DNA of 7,782 bases from Candidatus Aminicenantota bacterium (lineage in GTDB: Bacteria; Acidobacteriota; Aminicenantia; JAMOAD01), in contig JALXDT010000060.1 in the NCBI GenBank assembly GCA_027070475.1, positions 1 to 7,782 on the forward strand, given 5' to 3'. The position numbers were made by a program, and so were the translations under genes. Below, piece by piece: positions 1-5,988 of the stretch (positions are counted from its first letter, which is position 1; each line of letters opens with the position of its first letter). The notes below the pieces were generated by a model. The model did no database searches. It saw only the letters and a program-made list of their open reading frames with translations, and had not been told where the DNA came from.

Positions 1-12
1 AATTATATTGAT

Positions 13-20
13 AAGGAGGT
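13..20 (+). promoter_or_regulatory. Ribosome binding site of hutU
   Basis: AAGGAGGT, a full match to the anti-Shine-Dalgarno complement, ends 5 bases before the ATG at 26. It decides the hutU start against the in-frame TTG at position 8, which would add six residues encoded by the ribosome site itself. Confidence 0.9.
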
Positions 21-25
21 TTAAA

Positions 26-1678
26 ATGGAATACAAACCTATCACCCCTCCCACAGGGACAAAAATAAGTGCAAAGAGCTGGCTTACAGAAGCTCCTATG
101 AGGATGATTATGCACAATGTTTCTCCAGATGTGGCTGAAAAACCGGAGGAATTAATTGTTTACGGAGGTACCGGAAAAGCTGCAAGAAATTGGGAAAGCT
201 TTTATAAAATCATAGATACTTTAAAAGAGCTTGAGATTGACGAAACATTACTTGTTCAATCTGGTAAACCGGTTGGCGTATTTAAAACCCATGAAGATGC
301 ACCGAGGGTTTTAATAGCAAATTCAAACCTTGTACCCCGATGGGCTACATGGGATGAATTCAGAAGGCTTGAAGCAATGGGGCTAATTATGTATGGACAG
401 ATGACAGCAGGCTCCTGGATTTACATCGGAACTCAGGGAATTTTGCAGGGAACCTATGAAACACTTGCGGCTCTTGCTGAAAAACATTATGGAGGTAGTT
501 TAAAAGGCACCCTTACCTTAACAGCTGGTCTCGGAGGTATGGGCGGTGCTCAACCTCTGGCAGTTACAATGAATGAAGGGGTTGCCATTGTTGTTGAAGT
601 TGACCCTGATAGAATAAAAAGGAGAATAGAAACTGCCTACCTTGATAAAATGACTGATAATCTTGATGAAGCTTTGAAATGGGCAATGGAAGCTAAGAAA
701 AAGGGAGAGGCTCTGTCAATCGGACTTTTGGGAAATGCAGCTGATGTTTTTCCTGAATTTGTTAAGAGAGGAATAATTCCTGAGGTTGTAACAGATCAGA
801 CATCAGCTCACGATGAGCTAAATGGTTATGTGCCCGCCGGTATTTCCTATGAAGAGGCTTTGAGATTAAGAAAGGAAAATCCCGAAAAGTATATAAAGAT
901 GAGCTATGAGTCCATGGCAAAGCATATGGAAGCAATGCTTGAACTTCAGAAAGCAGGTTCCGTAGCATTTGATTATGGAAACAATATAAGGGGCCAGGCT
1001 TTTAAGGCCGGAGTAAAAGATGCTTTTAATATTAAAGGTTTTGTTCCTCTTTACATAAGACCATTATTCTGTGAAGGAAAGGGCCCTTTCAGATGGGTTG
1101 CACTTTCGGGAAACCCGGAGGATATCTATAAAACAGATAAAGCTGTTCTTGAGCTTTTCCCTGAAAAAGAGCATTTGAGAAGATGGATTACAATGGCCCA
1201 GAAAAAGGTAAAATTTCAAGGTTTACCTTCAAGAATTTGCTGGCTTGGTTATGGTGAAAGAGCTAAATTCGGTGAGAGAATAAATCAAATGGTTAAAAAG
1301 GGTGAAATTTCCGCACCTATTGTGATCGGAAGAGATCATCTTGATACCGGCTCTGTTGCATCACCAAACAGAGAAACAGAGGGTATGAAGGATGGTTCGG
1401 ATGCAATTGCTGATTGGCCGATACTGAATGCCCTTTTAAATGCTGTTTCCGGAGCAACATGGGTATCCTTTCATCATGGAGGAGGCGTCGGAATAGGCTA
1501 TTCTCTCCACGCCGGTATGGTAATTGTTGCTGATGGAACAGATAAAGCATCAAAGAGACTCCAAAGGGTTCTGACAAATGATCCGGGTATAGGAGTTGCA
1601 AGACATGTTGATGCAGGTTATGATGAAGCTATAAAAACAGCAAAAGAGAAAGGGATAAAAATTCCGTTTTTAAAATAA
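26..1678 (+). CDS. hutU: Urocanate hydratase (urocanase)
   Basis: Cytoplasmic enzyme of histidine breakdown; it adds water to urocanate (the product of histidine ammonia-lyase) to give 4-imidazolone-5-propanoate, using a tightly bound NAD+ as electrophile. The protein has 550 residues, close to the usual 550-560, and is collinear with the family. Visible conserved blocks are YGGTGKAARNW (46-56), YGQMTAGSWIYIGTQG (123-138), a glycine-rich GGMGGAQ segment (170-176) typical of the NAD site, and the urocanase signature FQGLPSRICW, whose cysteine (Cys405, codon 1238-1240) matches the essential active-site Cys of the family. I chose the ATG at 26 because AAGGAGGT sits 5 bases before it; an in-frame TTG at 8 would lie inside and upstream of that ribosome site. 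No other hut gene is in the window, so an operon can only lie to the left. The stop is 3 bases from that of the convergent queH. Identification is very secure. Confidence 0.98.
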   Translation: MEYKPITPPTGTKISAKSWLTEAPMRMIMHNVSPDVAEKPEELIVYGGTGKAARNWESFYKIIDTLKELEIDETLLVQSGKPVGVFKTHEDAPRVLIANSNLVPRWATWDEFRRLEAMGLIMYGQMTAGSWIYIGTQGILQGTYETLAALAEKHYGGSLKGTLTLTAGLGGMGGAQPLAVTMNEGVAIVVEVDPDRIKRRIETAYLDKMTDNLDEALKWAMEAKKKGEALSIGLLGNAADVFPEFVKRGIIPEVVTDQTSAHDELNGYVPAGISYEEALRLRKENPEKYIKMSYESMAKHMEAMLELQKAGSVAFDYGNNIRGQAFKAGVKDAFNIKGFVPLYIRPLFCEGKGPFRWVALSGNPEDIYKTDKAVLELFPEKEHLRRWITMAQKKVKFQGLPSRICWLGYGERAKFGERINQMVKKGEISAPIVIGRDHLDTGSVASPNRETEGMKDGSDAIADWPILNALLNAVSGATWVSFHHGGGVGIGYSLHAGMVIVADGTDKASKRLQRVLTNDPGIGVARHVDAGYDEAIKTAKEKGIKIPFLK

Positions 1679-1681
1679 TAG

Positions 1682-2287
1682 TTAAGGCATAGAATAAAGG
1701 CAACCACAGTAGTGCTGTCTGTACATTTTAAGATATTTGCTAATTCTGACGCTATATAAATAGCCATTCTGTTTTTTAAAGTTTTCCTCTAAAAAGCTAA
1801 CACCAGTCTTTTTCTCCAAATTTTTCCCTATGCGGTTTATTATAGTGTGTTTCATATGCGGAGAGATTGTTAATGTTGTTGTAAAGTATTCAAGTCCAAG
1901 TTCTTTTGCTTTAAGGGCAGTCTCTTTAAGCCTTAAAGCATAGCATATATAGCATCTCCTTCCCCCTTCTGGCTCATCTTTTAGTTTTTCTGTCTTTTTA
2001 AACCATCTTTCAGAATCATAATTCCCTTTTATCAATTTAAAATCAAAAAACTCAGCCAACTTTTCCATCTCCCGGTATCTTTTTTCATACTCCTCTTTCG
2101 GATAAATATTGGGATTATAGTAGTAGGCAATAACATCCATTTTGTAAAAATATTTTAATTTAAAAACAACATAGGAAGAACATGGAGCGCAACAGGTATG
2201 GAGAAGTATTTTCCCCCCTGTTACAGAAGGTTTTCCTTTGAATCCTTGAAATTCTATTGCCTCTTTTATCTCTTCAAATCTATCCAT
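1682..2287 (-). CDS. queH: Epoxyqueuosine reductase QueH (DUF208 family)
   Basis: Last step of queuosine synthesis in tRNA: it reduces the epoxide of epoxyqueuosine at the wobble position 34. QueH is the iron-sulfur, cobalamin-independent replacement for QueG. The 201 residues show the whole family pattern: HTCCAPCS (30-37; Cys32, Cys33, Cys36), YYYNPNIYPKEEYEKR (55-70), RCYICYALRL (111-120; Cys112, Cys115), a TTTLTISPHMKH block (136-147) and YRQHYCGCLYS (189-199; Cys194, Cys196). The cysteine pairs are the expected iron-sulfur and metal ligands. It is the last gene of the minus-strand operon and its ATG lies within the end of the Nudix gene (8-base overlap). There is no strong Shine-Dalgarno at normal spacing (only GGGA about 12-15 bases upstream), so translation is probably coupled to the gene before it. 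Function in queuosine synthesis has no evident link to sat, so it may be a passenger. No other que gene is visible. Confidence 0.95.
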   Translation of the reverse strand: MDRFEEIKEAIEFQGFKGKPSVTGGKILLHTCCAPCSSYVVFKLKYFYKMDVIAYYYNPNIYPKEEYEKRYREMEKLAEFFDFKLIKGNYDSERWFKKTEKLKDEPEGGRRCYICYALRLKETALKAKELGLEYFTTTLTISPHMKHTIINRIGKNLEKKTGVSFLEENFKKQNGYLYSVRISKYLKMYRQHYCGCLYSMP

Positions 2288-2741
2288 CTAAAAGGAATTT
2301 TCCCAAATCTTCAAAAGATAGATTTTTTTCTTTTAAAAAATTTTTAAATTCAATGTATTCTTTTATTATTTTTTTATGATCAAAGGCAATATTTAAGTTT
2401 TCTATTTCCTTGGGAGAAAACCACATGGCTCTTTTTGCATCATCCATACCTTGAGCTATTCCTTTACCTTTTGCCACAAAAACTTTGGTTATTGTATGAT
2501 ATCTTTTATCTCTTTCAGGATCAGAGTAAGATTTGAATTGGGAGATAAGAGTAATATCAAGATTTGTTTCCTCTTTTCCCTCCCTTATTGCCGCATGCTC
2601 AAGGCTTTCCCCATAGTCAACGAAACCTCCCGGAAGAGCCCAACCATAAGGCTCATTTTTTCTTTCTATTAAAAGTATTTCTCCCTTTTTATTTTCAATT
2701 ATAAGGTCAACAGTTGGTGCGGGATTTTTATATTCTTTCAT
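2280..2741 (-). CDS. Nudix hydrolase, ADP-ribose pyrophosphatase-like
   Basis: Mg-dependent hydrolase of nucleoside diphosphates linked to another group X. The 153-residue protein has an N-terminal strand set (NPAPTVDLIIENKKGEILL, 6-24), then WALPGGFVDYGES and the Nudix box at 39-61. The box keeps Gly39, Glu45, Arg53, Glu54, Glu57 and Glu58, the metal-binding core, but carries Gly55 where a hydrophobic residue is usual and Asn60 where the second conserved glycine is usual. The motif WALPGGFVDYGES after a basic RKNEPYG stretch resembles small archaeal and bacterial ADP-ribose pyrophosphatases, so ADP-ribose is a plausible substrate, but Nudix substrate prediction from sequence is unreliable. 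The start overlaps the stop of the membrane-protein gene as ATGA, and there is no good Shine-Dalgarno, which suggests reinitiation. Position in the sat operon leaves APS or another adenylyl compound as an alternative substrate. The family is certain, the substrate is not. Confidence 0.93.
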   Translation of the reverse strand: MKEYKNPAPTVDLIIENKKGEILLIERKNEPYGWALPGGFVDYGESLEHAAIREGKEETNLDITLISQFKSYSDPERDKRYHTITKVFVAKGKGIAQGMDDAKRAMWFSPKEIENLNIAFDHKKIIKEYIEFKNFLKEKNLSFEDLGKFLLDG

Positions 2742-3568
2742 TCTGTTTTGCCTGTTACAACCTTTCCCTTTGAATAATCAAGAGATGAACCCAATGCACT
2801 GTGGGGAATAAGGTAAACTATTGCCATAATAATAAAAACACCTATTACCCATTTTCTTGCTTTCATCTTATCCTTTAAAACAATAATTAAAGCTATCAAC
2901 CATCCGATAAGAGCGATTAATGTTTTATTATCTGTTAGATCATAACCAAATGGGATTCCCGTCCAGTATGCACCAAAGGCAAATTTTTGGACAATGGGAC
3001 CTAAGATTGCTCCTCCTATGAAGAGGGAGGAAAAGGTTAAAATAACATACTTTTTTAAAACAACAGGCTCCTTTTTAAAGGCTTCAAAGAATGCCCTGAT
3101 TGAAAATAGCAATGAAATAAACATAAAAAAGACATGAGGAATTAATATATACGCTGGAACCGCTCCTTTGTACCTTAAAACAATGCTTTTATTCTTATGC
3201 GTTATTGTATCTTCTTTTCCCTCTCTGATTATCTTAATAAAATAATCCACCTTTCCTGCCGGAGGTTGGGTGGGTAAGTATGCAACAAGCTTTTTTCCAT
3301 CTCTTTCAAATTCAATCTCAGTCCATTGGTCATTTGTATTGTGTCTTTTATAGTAAAGATAGGCATTATCTATTAAACCCTTATCTTCAATATAGATCGG
3401 ACAATCCTCTCCACTATTATGTGATCTTGGAAGTTTATACTTGATGGTCTGTCCTTTTATGCTTATCTTTCCCTTGACAGGATAGGTCGGACCTGTCATT
3501 TTTTGATAAACAGCAAAAAATAAAGTTAACAAAACAACCAAAGTCCAGAGTATGATTTTTTTAATCAA
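2738..3568 (-). CDS. Unrecognised membrane protein: N-terminal anchor, extracytoplasmic beta-rich domain, four more helices
   Basis: I do not recognise a named family. The 276 residues have a clear layout. A hydrophobic helix (4-22, signal anchor) is followed by a polar, beta-rich domain (27-135) with LPTQPPAGKVDYFIKI near its end, like an immunoglobulin-type strand. Helices follow at about 138-163, 171-195, 217-231 and 240-258. The basic loops FKKEP...LKK (164-173) and KDKMKARK (232-239) would be cytoplasmic by the positive-inside rule, which puts the 27-135 domain, the aromatic loop YWTGIPFGYDLTDNKT (201-216) and the C-terminus outside. His145 and His256 sit near the outer membrane face close to that loop and could bind a metal or haem; this is inference. 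The start is TTG at 3568: GGAGGGG lies 4 bases upstream, and the next Met is residue 24, after the anchor. The gene overlaps the DHH gene by 8 bases and the Nudix gene by 4. That it is a real gene is secure; the function is unknown. Confidence 0.88.
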   Translation of the reverse strand: MIKKIILWTLVVLLTLFFAVYQKMTGPTYPVKGKISIKGQTIKYKLPRSHNSGEDCPIYIEDKGLIDNAYLYYKRHNTNDQWTEIEFERDGKKLVAYLPTQPPAGKVDYFIKIIREGKEDTITHKNKSIVLRYKGAVPAYILIPHVFFMFISLLFSIRAFFEAFKKEPVVLKKYVILTFSSLFIGGAILGPIVQKFAFGAYWTGIPFGYDLTDNKTLIALIGWLIALIIVLKDKMKARKWVIGVFIIMAIVYLIPHSALGSSLDYSKGKVVTGKTE

Positions 3569-4553
3569 ATTTCCCCTCCATAATTTTTTTTAAATCCAAG
3601 CCATTTTTTATGAAAAATTCATTTATAAAGCCTAAAAATCTATTAAAATCTTTTTTTTCTAAAACAACACCCAAAACATCCTTTTTACCCCCTCCGAAAA
3701 ATCCTTTTTCCTTCACCTCTTTTACGAGTGAGGAGAGGTCCTCTGCAGTGGTTCTTAAATAAAAATTATAAAAATTTTCTCTTTCTCCCAAAACAACACT
3801 GAATTTTTCGGGGTTTTCCTTGTATTTAAGTCTGCACAAATCAGAAATAATGTAATATGGGCTTTTTGTATGAAGGTACTCAAGTTTCCCATAGTTTTTA
3901 AACTTTTTAAACTCCTCTTCCTTGGCTTTTTCAACCTCATCAATAATTGAAGTGAATCTCTTCTCTTTTATTATCTGGATCGGAGGATTATCCAGTAAAA
4001 AGCTTATAACATTGTAGATTTTCTCTCTATCTCCGGTTTTGTATTGAAAATCAATTGTCGAAACAAAAAGTTTAAAATCATTAAAATCTATTTTATTGGT
4101 ATTTAAAAAGGTTTTTAGGTTTTTCATAAGAGGATCATCCTCTTTTAACTTGAAACCAACATCCCCCCAGATTCCGCTCCAGAATAATATATCTTCCGAA
4201 AGATTAAACTCTTCCCTTATAACGGTTGTGCAGGAGGGATAATCCATGGACTTTGCTCCTGTTAATATCGGATTTTTAATCTTTATTCCCTCAATAAGTT
4301 TTCCCGAATGATGGTCATAAACCTGAAAATCGGAAATTCTGTTCAAAAATTTAAGGTCAGTTTCGGGAAGACTCATATCCACAAGATATATTTTTTCCGC
4401 ACCTAAGTTTTTTATATGGTTTTTATCATCTTCTGATAGAAAGTAGTTCCCTGCGGGAGGTGTAAAATAGTTAAACTTTTTTCCTAAAACCTTTGTTAGT
4501 AAAACAGCTGATGCAATTCCATCAGCATCCCAGTGATGTATTATCAAATCCAT
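3561..4553 (-). CDS. DHH-family phosphoesterase with degenerate DHHA1 domain
   Basis: Metal-dependent phosphoesterase of the DHH superfamily (RecJ, NrnA, GdpP relatives), which hydrolyse small nucleotides or nucleic-acid ends. The 330-residue protein has all N-terminal metal motifs: HHWDADG (6-12; His7, Asp9, Asp11), LVDMS (58-61 region; Asp59), YDHHSG (79-84; Asp80, His81, His82) and GIWGDVG (127-133; Asp131). SCTTV (107-111) fits the usual block after DHH. The C-terminal part (about 245-315) looks like DHHA1, with LRTTAEDLSS and FFGGGKK, but the usual GGGH is GGGK (287-290), so the substrate-binding His of RecJ/NrnA-type DHHA1 domains is missing. Likely substrates include pAp, short oligonucleotides or other phosphodiesters; none can be chosen from sequence. 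Its ATG overlaps the sat stop as TAATG and no Shine-Dalgarno precedes it, so it should depend on ribosomes finishing sat. Superfamily secure; exact role open. Confidence 0.93.
   Translation of the reverse strand: MDLIIHHWDADGIASAVLLTKVLGKKFNYFTPPAGNYFLSEDDKNHIKNLGAEKIYLVDMSLPETDLKFLNRISDFQVYDHHSGKLIEGIKIKNPILTGAKSMDYPSCTTVIREEFNLSEDILFWSGIWGDVGFKLKEDDPLMKNLKTFLNTNKIDFNDFKLFVSTIDFQYKTGDREKIYNVISFLLDNPPIQIIKEKRFTSIIDEVEKAKEEEFKKFKNYGKLEYLHTKSPYYIISDLCRLKYKENPEKFSVVLGERENFYNFYLRTTAEDLSSLVKEVKEKGFFGGGKKDVLGVVLEKKDFNRFLGFINEFFIKNGLDLKKIMEGKFD
3573..3579 (-). promoter_or_regulatory. Ribosome binding site for the TTG-started membrane protein
   Basis: On the minus strand GGAGGGG, lying inside the last codons of the DHH gene, ends 4 bases before the TTG at 3568-3566. 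No ATG or GTG is available before residue 24, and starting there would remove the N-terminal helix. The site therefore supports TTG as the true start. It is the only strong internal ribosome site in the five-gene run. Confidence 0.75.
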
Positions 4554-5689
4554 TATTCAACAAAGGGATTATCAAAAGATACTATAACCTTTGAAACCTC
4601 AGGCCTCATCTGGTCTTCGGGAGGTTGTTTACCTTCTGTTATCATCTTTCTCATAACCTTACCAGCAAAATTAATATGATGCTCAGGGCCATGGGGGCAG
4701 GTTTTATCGCTGGCTATTGCTCTGCATTTTTTACAATAAAAGAAAGCTCTGAAAATCACTGGTTCTATCTCAAGGTCAGGAAATTCTTTGAAAATTTCAT
4801 GGGCAGCATAGGGATGATAGTAATCCCCGACTCCTGCATGGTCTCTTCCGACTATAAAATGTGTACATCCGAAATTTTTTCTTACTATTGCATGGTGTAT
4901 TGCCTCTCTGGGGCCTGCATATCTCATCTCTGTGGGCAAGATTGAAAGGAATATTCTATCCTTGGGAAAATAGTTTTCCTTTAAAGCTTCATATGCTTTT
5001 AAGATAACCTCATCCTTAAAATCTCCCTTTTTCTTTTTCCCGATTATGGGATTTATGAATAATCCGTCAACAACAGTTAAAGCTGCTTTCTGAACAAACT
5101 CATGCCCTAAGTGGGGAACATTTCTTGTCTGAAAACCAACTATCTTTTCCCATCCTCTCTTTTCAAACTCTGCTCTTGTCTCTTCAGGACTGAGATCATA
5201 TTCAGGAAATTTTGAAGGGGGAGCTTCAATAAGTGTAATCTTACCTCCCACTGCATAATCTTTCAGTTCCATGGTTCTTGCAACACCCGGATGCTCAGGG
5301 TCAAGAGTCCCGTAAACCTTTTCCGCTATAAGCTCTTTCGGGATTTTATAAATATCCTCTATCTCAAGTAGAGCGATTCTTTTATTATTTAGAGTGAGAA
5401 AAATTTTATCTCCCTTTATTTTGTTTTTCTCTTCCTCTGAAACATCAAGCAAGATAGGAATAGTCCATGCAATTCCAGAAGGAAGTCTCATCGTGTTTGC
5501 AACAGATAAAGCTTCTTTTTCTGTTAAAAAGCCTTCAAGGGGAGAAAAAAGCCCATTGGAAATATTTTTAATTTCCTGAGAATGCTCTTTTGAGATTTCA
5601 AGCTCAAAGCCCTCTTCTCTTAAAAGCCTTTCTTTTTCCTCTCCTTCTGCTATTCTCTTAATTAATTTTCCTCCGTGTGGTTTTATCAT
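4553..5689 (-). CDS. sat: Sulfate adenylyltransferase (ATP sulfurylase)
   Basis: Joins ATP and sulfate to form adenylyl sulfate (APS) and pyrophosphate, or the reverse, as the entry step of assimilatory or dissimilatory sulfate metabolism. The 378 residues match the single-domain bacterial/archaeal Sat, without an APS kinase domain. It begins with the typical MIKPHGGKL. Visible motifs are LSPEE...FEKRGW before GFQTRNVPHLGHE (185-197; Gln187, Arg189, His193, His196, the nucleotide-binding QTRN and HxxH), LPTEMRYAGPREAIHHA (251-267), and GRDHAGVG (281-288). YCKKCRAIASDKTCPHG (318-334) has Cys319, Cys322 and Cys331 plus following histidines, the zinc site known from Thermus-type enzymes. The ATG at 5689 has AAGGAG 7 bases upstream and a good promoter just before that. 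It leads the five-gene operon. No APS reductase, APS kinase or sulfite reductase is in the window, so the fate of APS cannot be read here. Confidence 0.97.
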   Translation of the reverse strand: MIKPHGGKLIKRIAEGEEKERLLREEGFELEISKEHSQEIKNISNGLFSPLEGFLTEKEALSVANTMRLPSGIAWTIPILLDVSEEEKNKIKGDKIFLTLNNKRIALLEIEDIYKIPKELIAEKVYGTLDPEHPGVARTMELKDYAVGGKITLIEAPPSKFPEYDLSPEETRAEFEKRGWEKIVGFQTRNVPHLGHEFVQKAALTVVDGLFINPIIGKKKKGDFKDEVILKAYEALKENYFPKDRIFLSILPTEMRYAGPREAIHHAIVRKNFGCTHFIVGRDHAGVGDYYHPYAAHEIFKEFPDLEIEPVIFRAFFYCKKCRAIASDKTCPHGPEHHINFAGKVMRKMITEGKQPPEDQMRPEVSKVIVSFDNPFVE

Positions 5690-5696
5690 ATTTTTG

Positions 5697-5702
5697 CTCC
5701 TT
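5697..5702 (-). promoter_or_regulatory. Ribosome binding site of sat
   Basis: AAGGAG on the minus strand lies 7 bases before the sat ATG (5689-5687), ideal spacing. It supports the chosen start, which also agrees with the usual N-terminus of the family. Confidence 0.85.
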
Positions 5703-5720
5703 AGGTAAATTTTGTATCAA

Positions 5721-5749
5721 ATTATACTATTAAACTTCTCTGTTTTCAA
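5721..5749 (-). promoter_or_regulatory. Sigma-70-type promoter of the sat operon
   Basis: On the minus strand a -35 box TTGAAA (5749-5744; five of six to consensus) and a -10 box TATAAT (5726-5721; perfect) are separated by exactly 17 bases. Transcription would start near 5714, giving a leader of about 25 bases with the AAGGAG ribosome site. The leader is too short for a riboswitch. An imperfect dyad (CTCTG...CAGAG, 5738-5762) covers the -35 box and might be an operator, though its arms are only 5 bases. The box match and position are seen directly; use in the cell is inferred. Confidence 0.75.
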
Positions 5750-5922
5750 ACAAACTCCAGAGTCACCTCCCCAGCACCATTTTTTTATAATTTAACACTC
5801 TTTGGTGAAAAGTTCTTATCACATTATTTTTTATTTAAACATTTATTCATTTACTGTTGGAAAGATAGCGGGAATGTATTGAAGTTGTTAGCTTATTAAT
5901 TTTTTTATTAAATACAAATAAC

Positions 5923-5952
5923 TGTAGGGGCAATTCATGAATTGCCCCTACA
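5923..5952. repeat. Perfect 30-base palindrome
   Basis: The arm TGTAGGGGCAATTCA is followed directly by its exact reverse complement, a 15-base-pair perfect inverted repeat centred between 5937 and 5938, with an outer GGGGC/GCCCC core and an inner AATTCATGAATT. It lies 35 bases after the peptidase stop. In RNA it would fold into a stable stem with a small loop, so it could end or protect the peptidase transcript; the following minus-strand bases (GTTATTTGTATTT) are T-rich but not a clean T-run, so a classic intrinsic terminator is uncertain. Palindromes of the GTAGGGGC...GCCCCTAC kind look to me like dispersed intergenic repeats; that is recollection and needs a genome search. Confidence 0.85.
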
Positions 5953-5967
5953 ATATTTATTGTACCG

Positions 5968-5988
5968 ATTCACTATTCACCAGTTCAT
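5968..5988. repeat. Short 7-base tandem repeat
   Basis: ATTCACT is followed by ATTCACC and then by the degenerate AGTTCAT, the last touching the stop codon of the peptidase gene. Two good copies and one poor copy are weak evidence by themselves, but they adjoin the palindrome at 5923-5952 and may belong to the same intergenic repeat unit. Confidence 0.4.

Larger units (their letters stand above)
5690..5987. other. Intergenic region between the S46 peptidase gene and sat
   Basis: About 298 bases without a supported gene. From the sat side it holds the ribosome site, the TATAAT/TTGAAA promoter, a short GC-rich block (about 5754-5779, minus strand reading GGTGCTGGGGAGGTGACTC) that stands out from the AT-rich surroundings, a long A/T-rich stretch (5780-5922), a perfect palindrome (5923-5952) and a small tandem repeat next to the peptidase stop. 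On the plus strand one frame is open from 5705 to 5896 (64 codons) but has no usable start codon or ribosome site, so I do not call it a gene. Confidence 0.7.

Noticed and set aside
8..25. In-frame TTG at 8 as an earlier start for hutU
   Set aside because: The added codons would be encoded by the Shine-Dalgarno itself, and the ATG at 26 has ideal spacing and gives the normal family N-terminus.
1317..1601. Minus-strand open frame of 94 codons opposite hutU
   Set aside because: It is antisense to the best-conserved part of hutU and has a composition (His, Leu, Gln rich) typical of a reverse-complement shadow.
2451..2672. Plus-strand open frame of 73 codons opposite the Nudix gene
   Set aside because: It covers the antisense of the Nudix box; no ribosome site or family features.
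3755..3943. Minus-strand open frame of 62 codons inside the DHH gene
   Set aside because: It is a shifted frame within the DHH coding sequence; the DHH frame is continuous and complete, so this is not a frameshifted fragment.
4625..4945. Plus-strand open frame of 106 codons opposite sat
   Set aside because: It lies wholly antisense to a secure sat gene, shows no recognisable domain and is rich in Cys, Phe, Ser and Met as expected of a shadow frame.
5690..5714. Riboswitch or leader control ahead of sat
   Set aside because: The leader predicted from the promoter is only about 25 bases and contains just the ribosome site.
5786..5791. Plus-strand TATAAT as a divergent promoter
   Set aside because: There is no -35-like hexamer at the right distance (TCACCT-like sequence there) and no plus-strand gene downstream.
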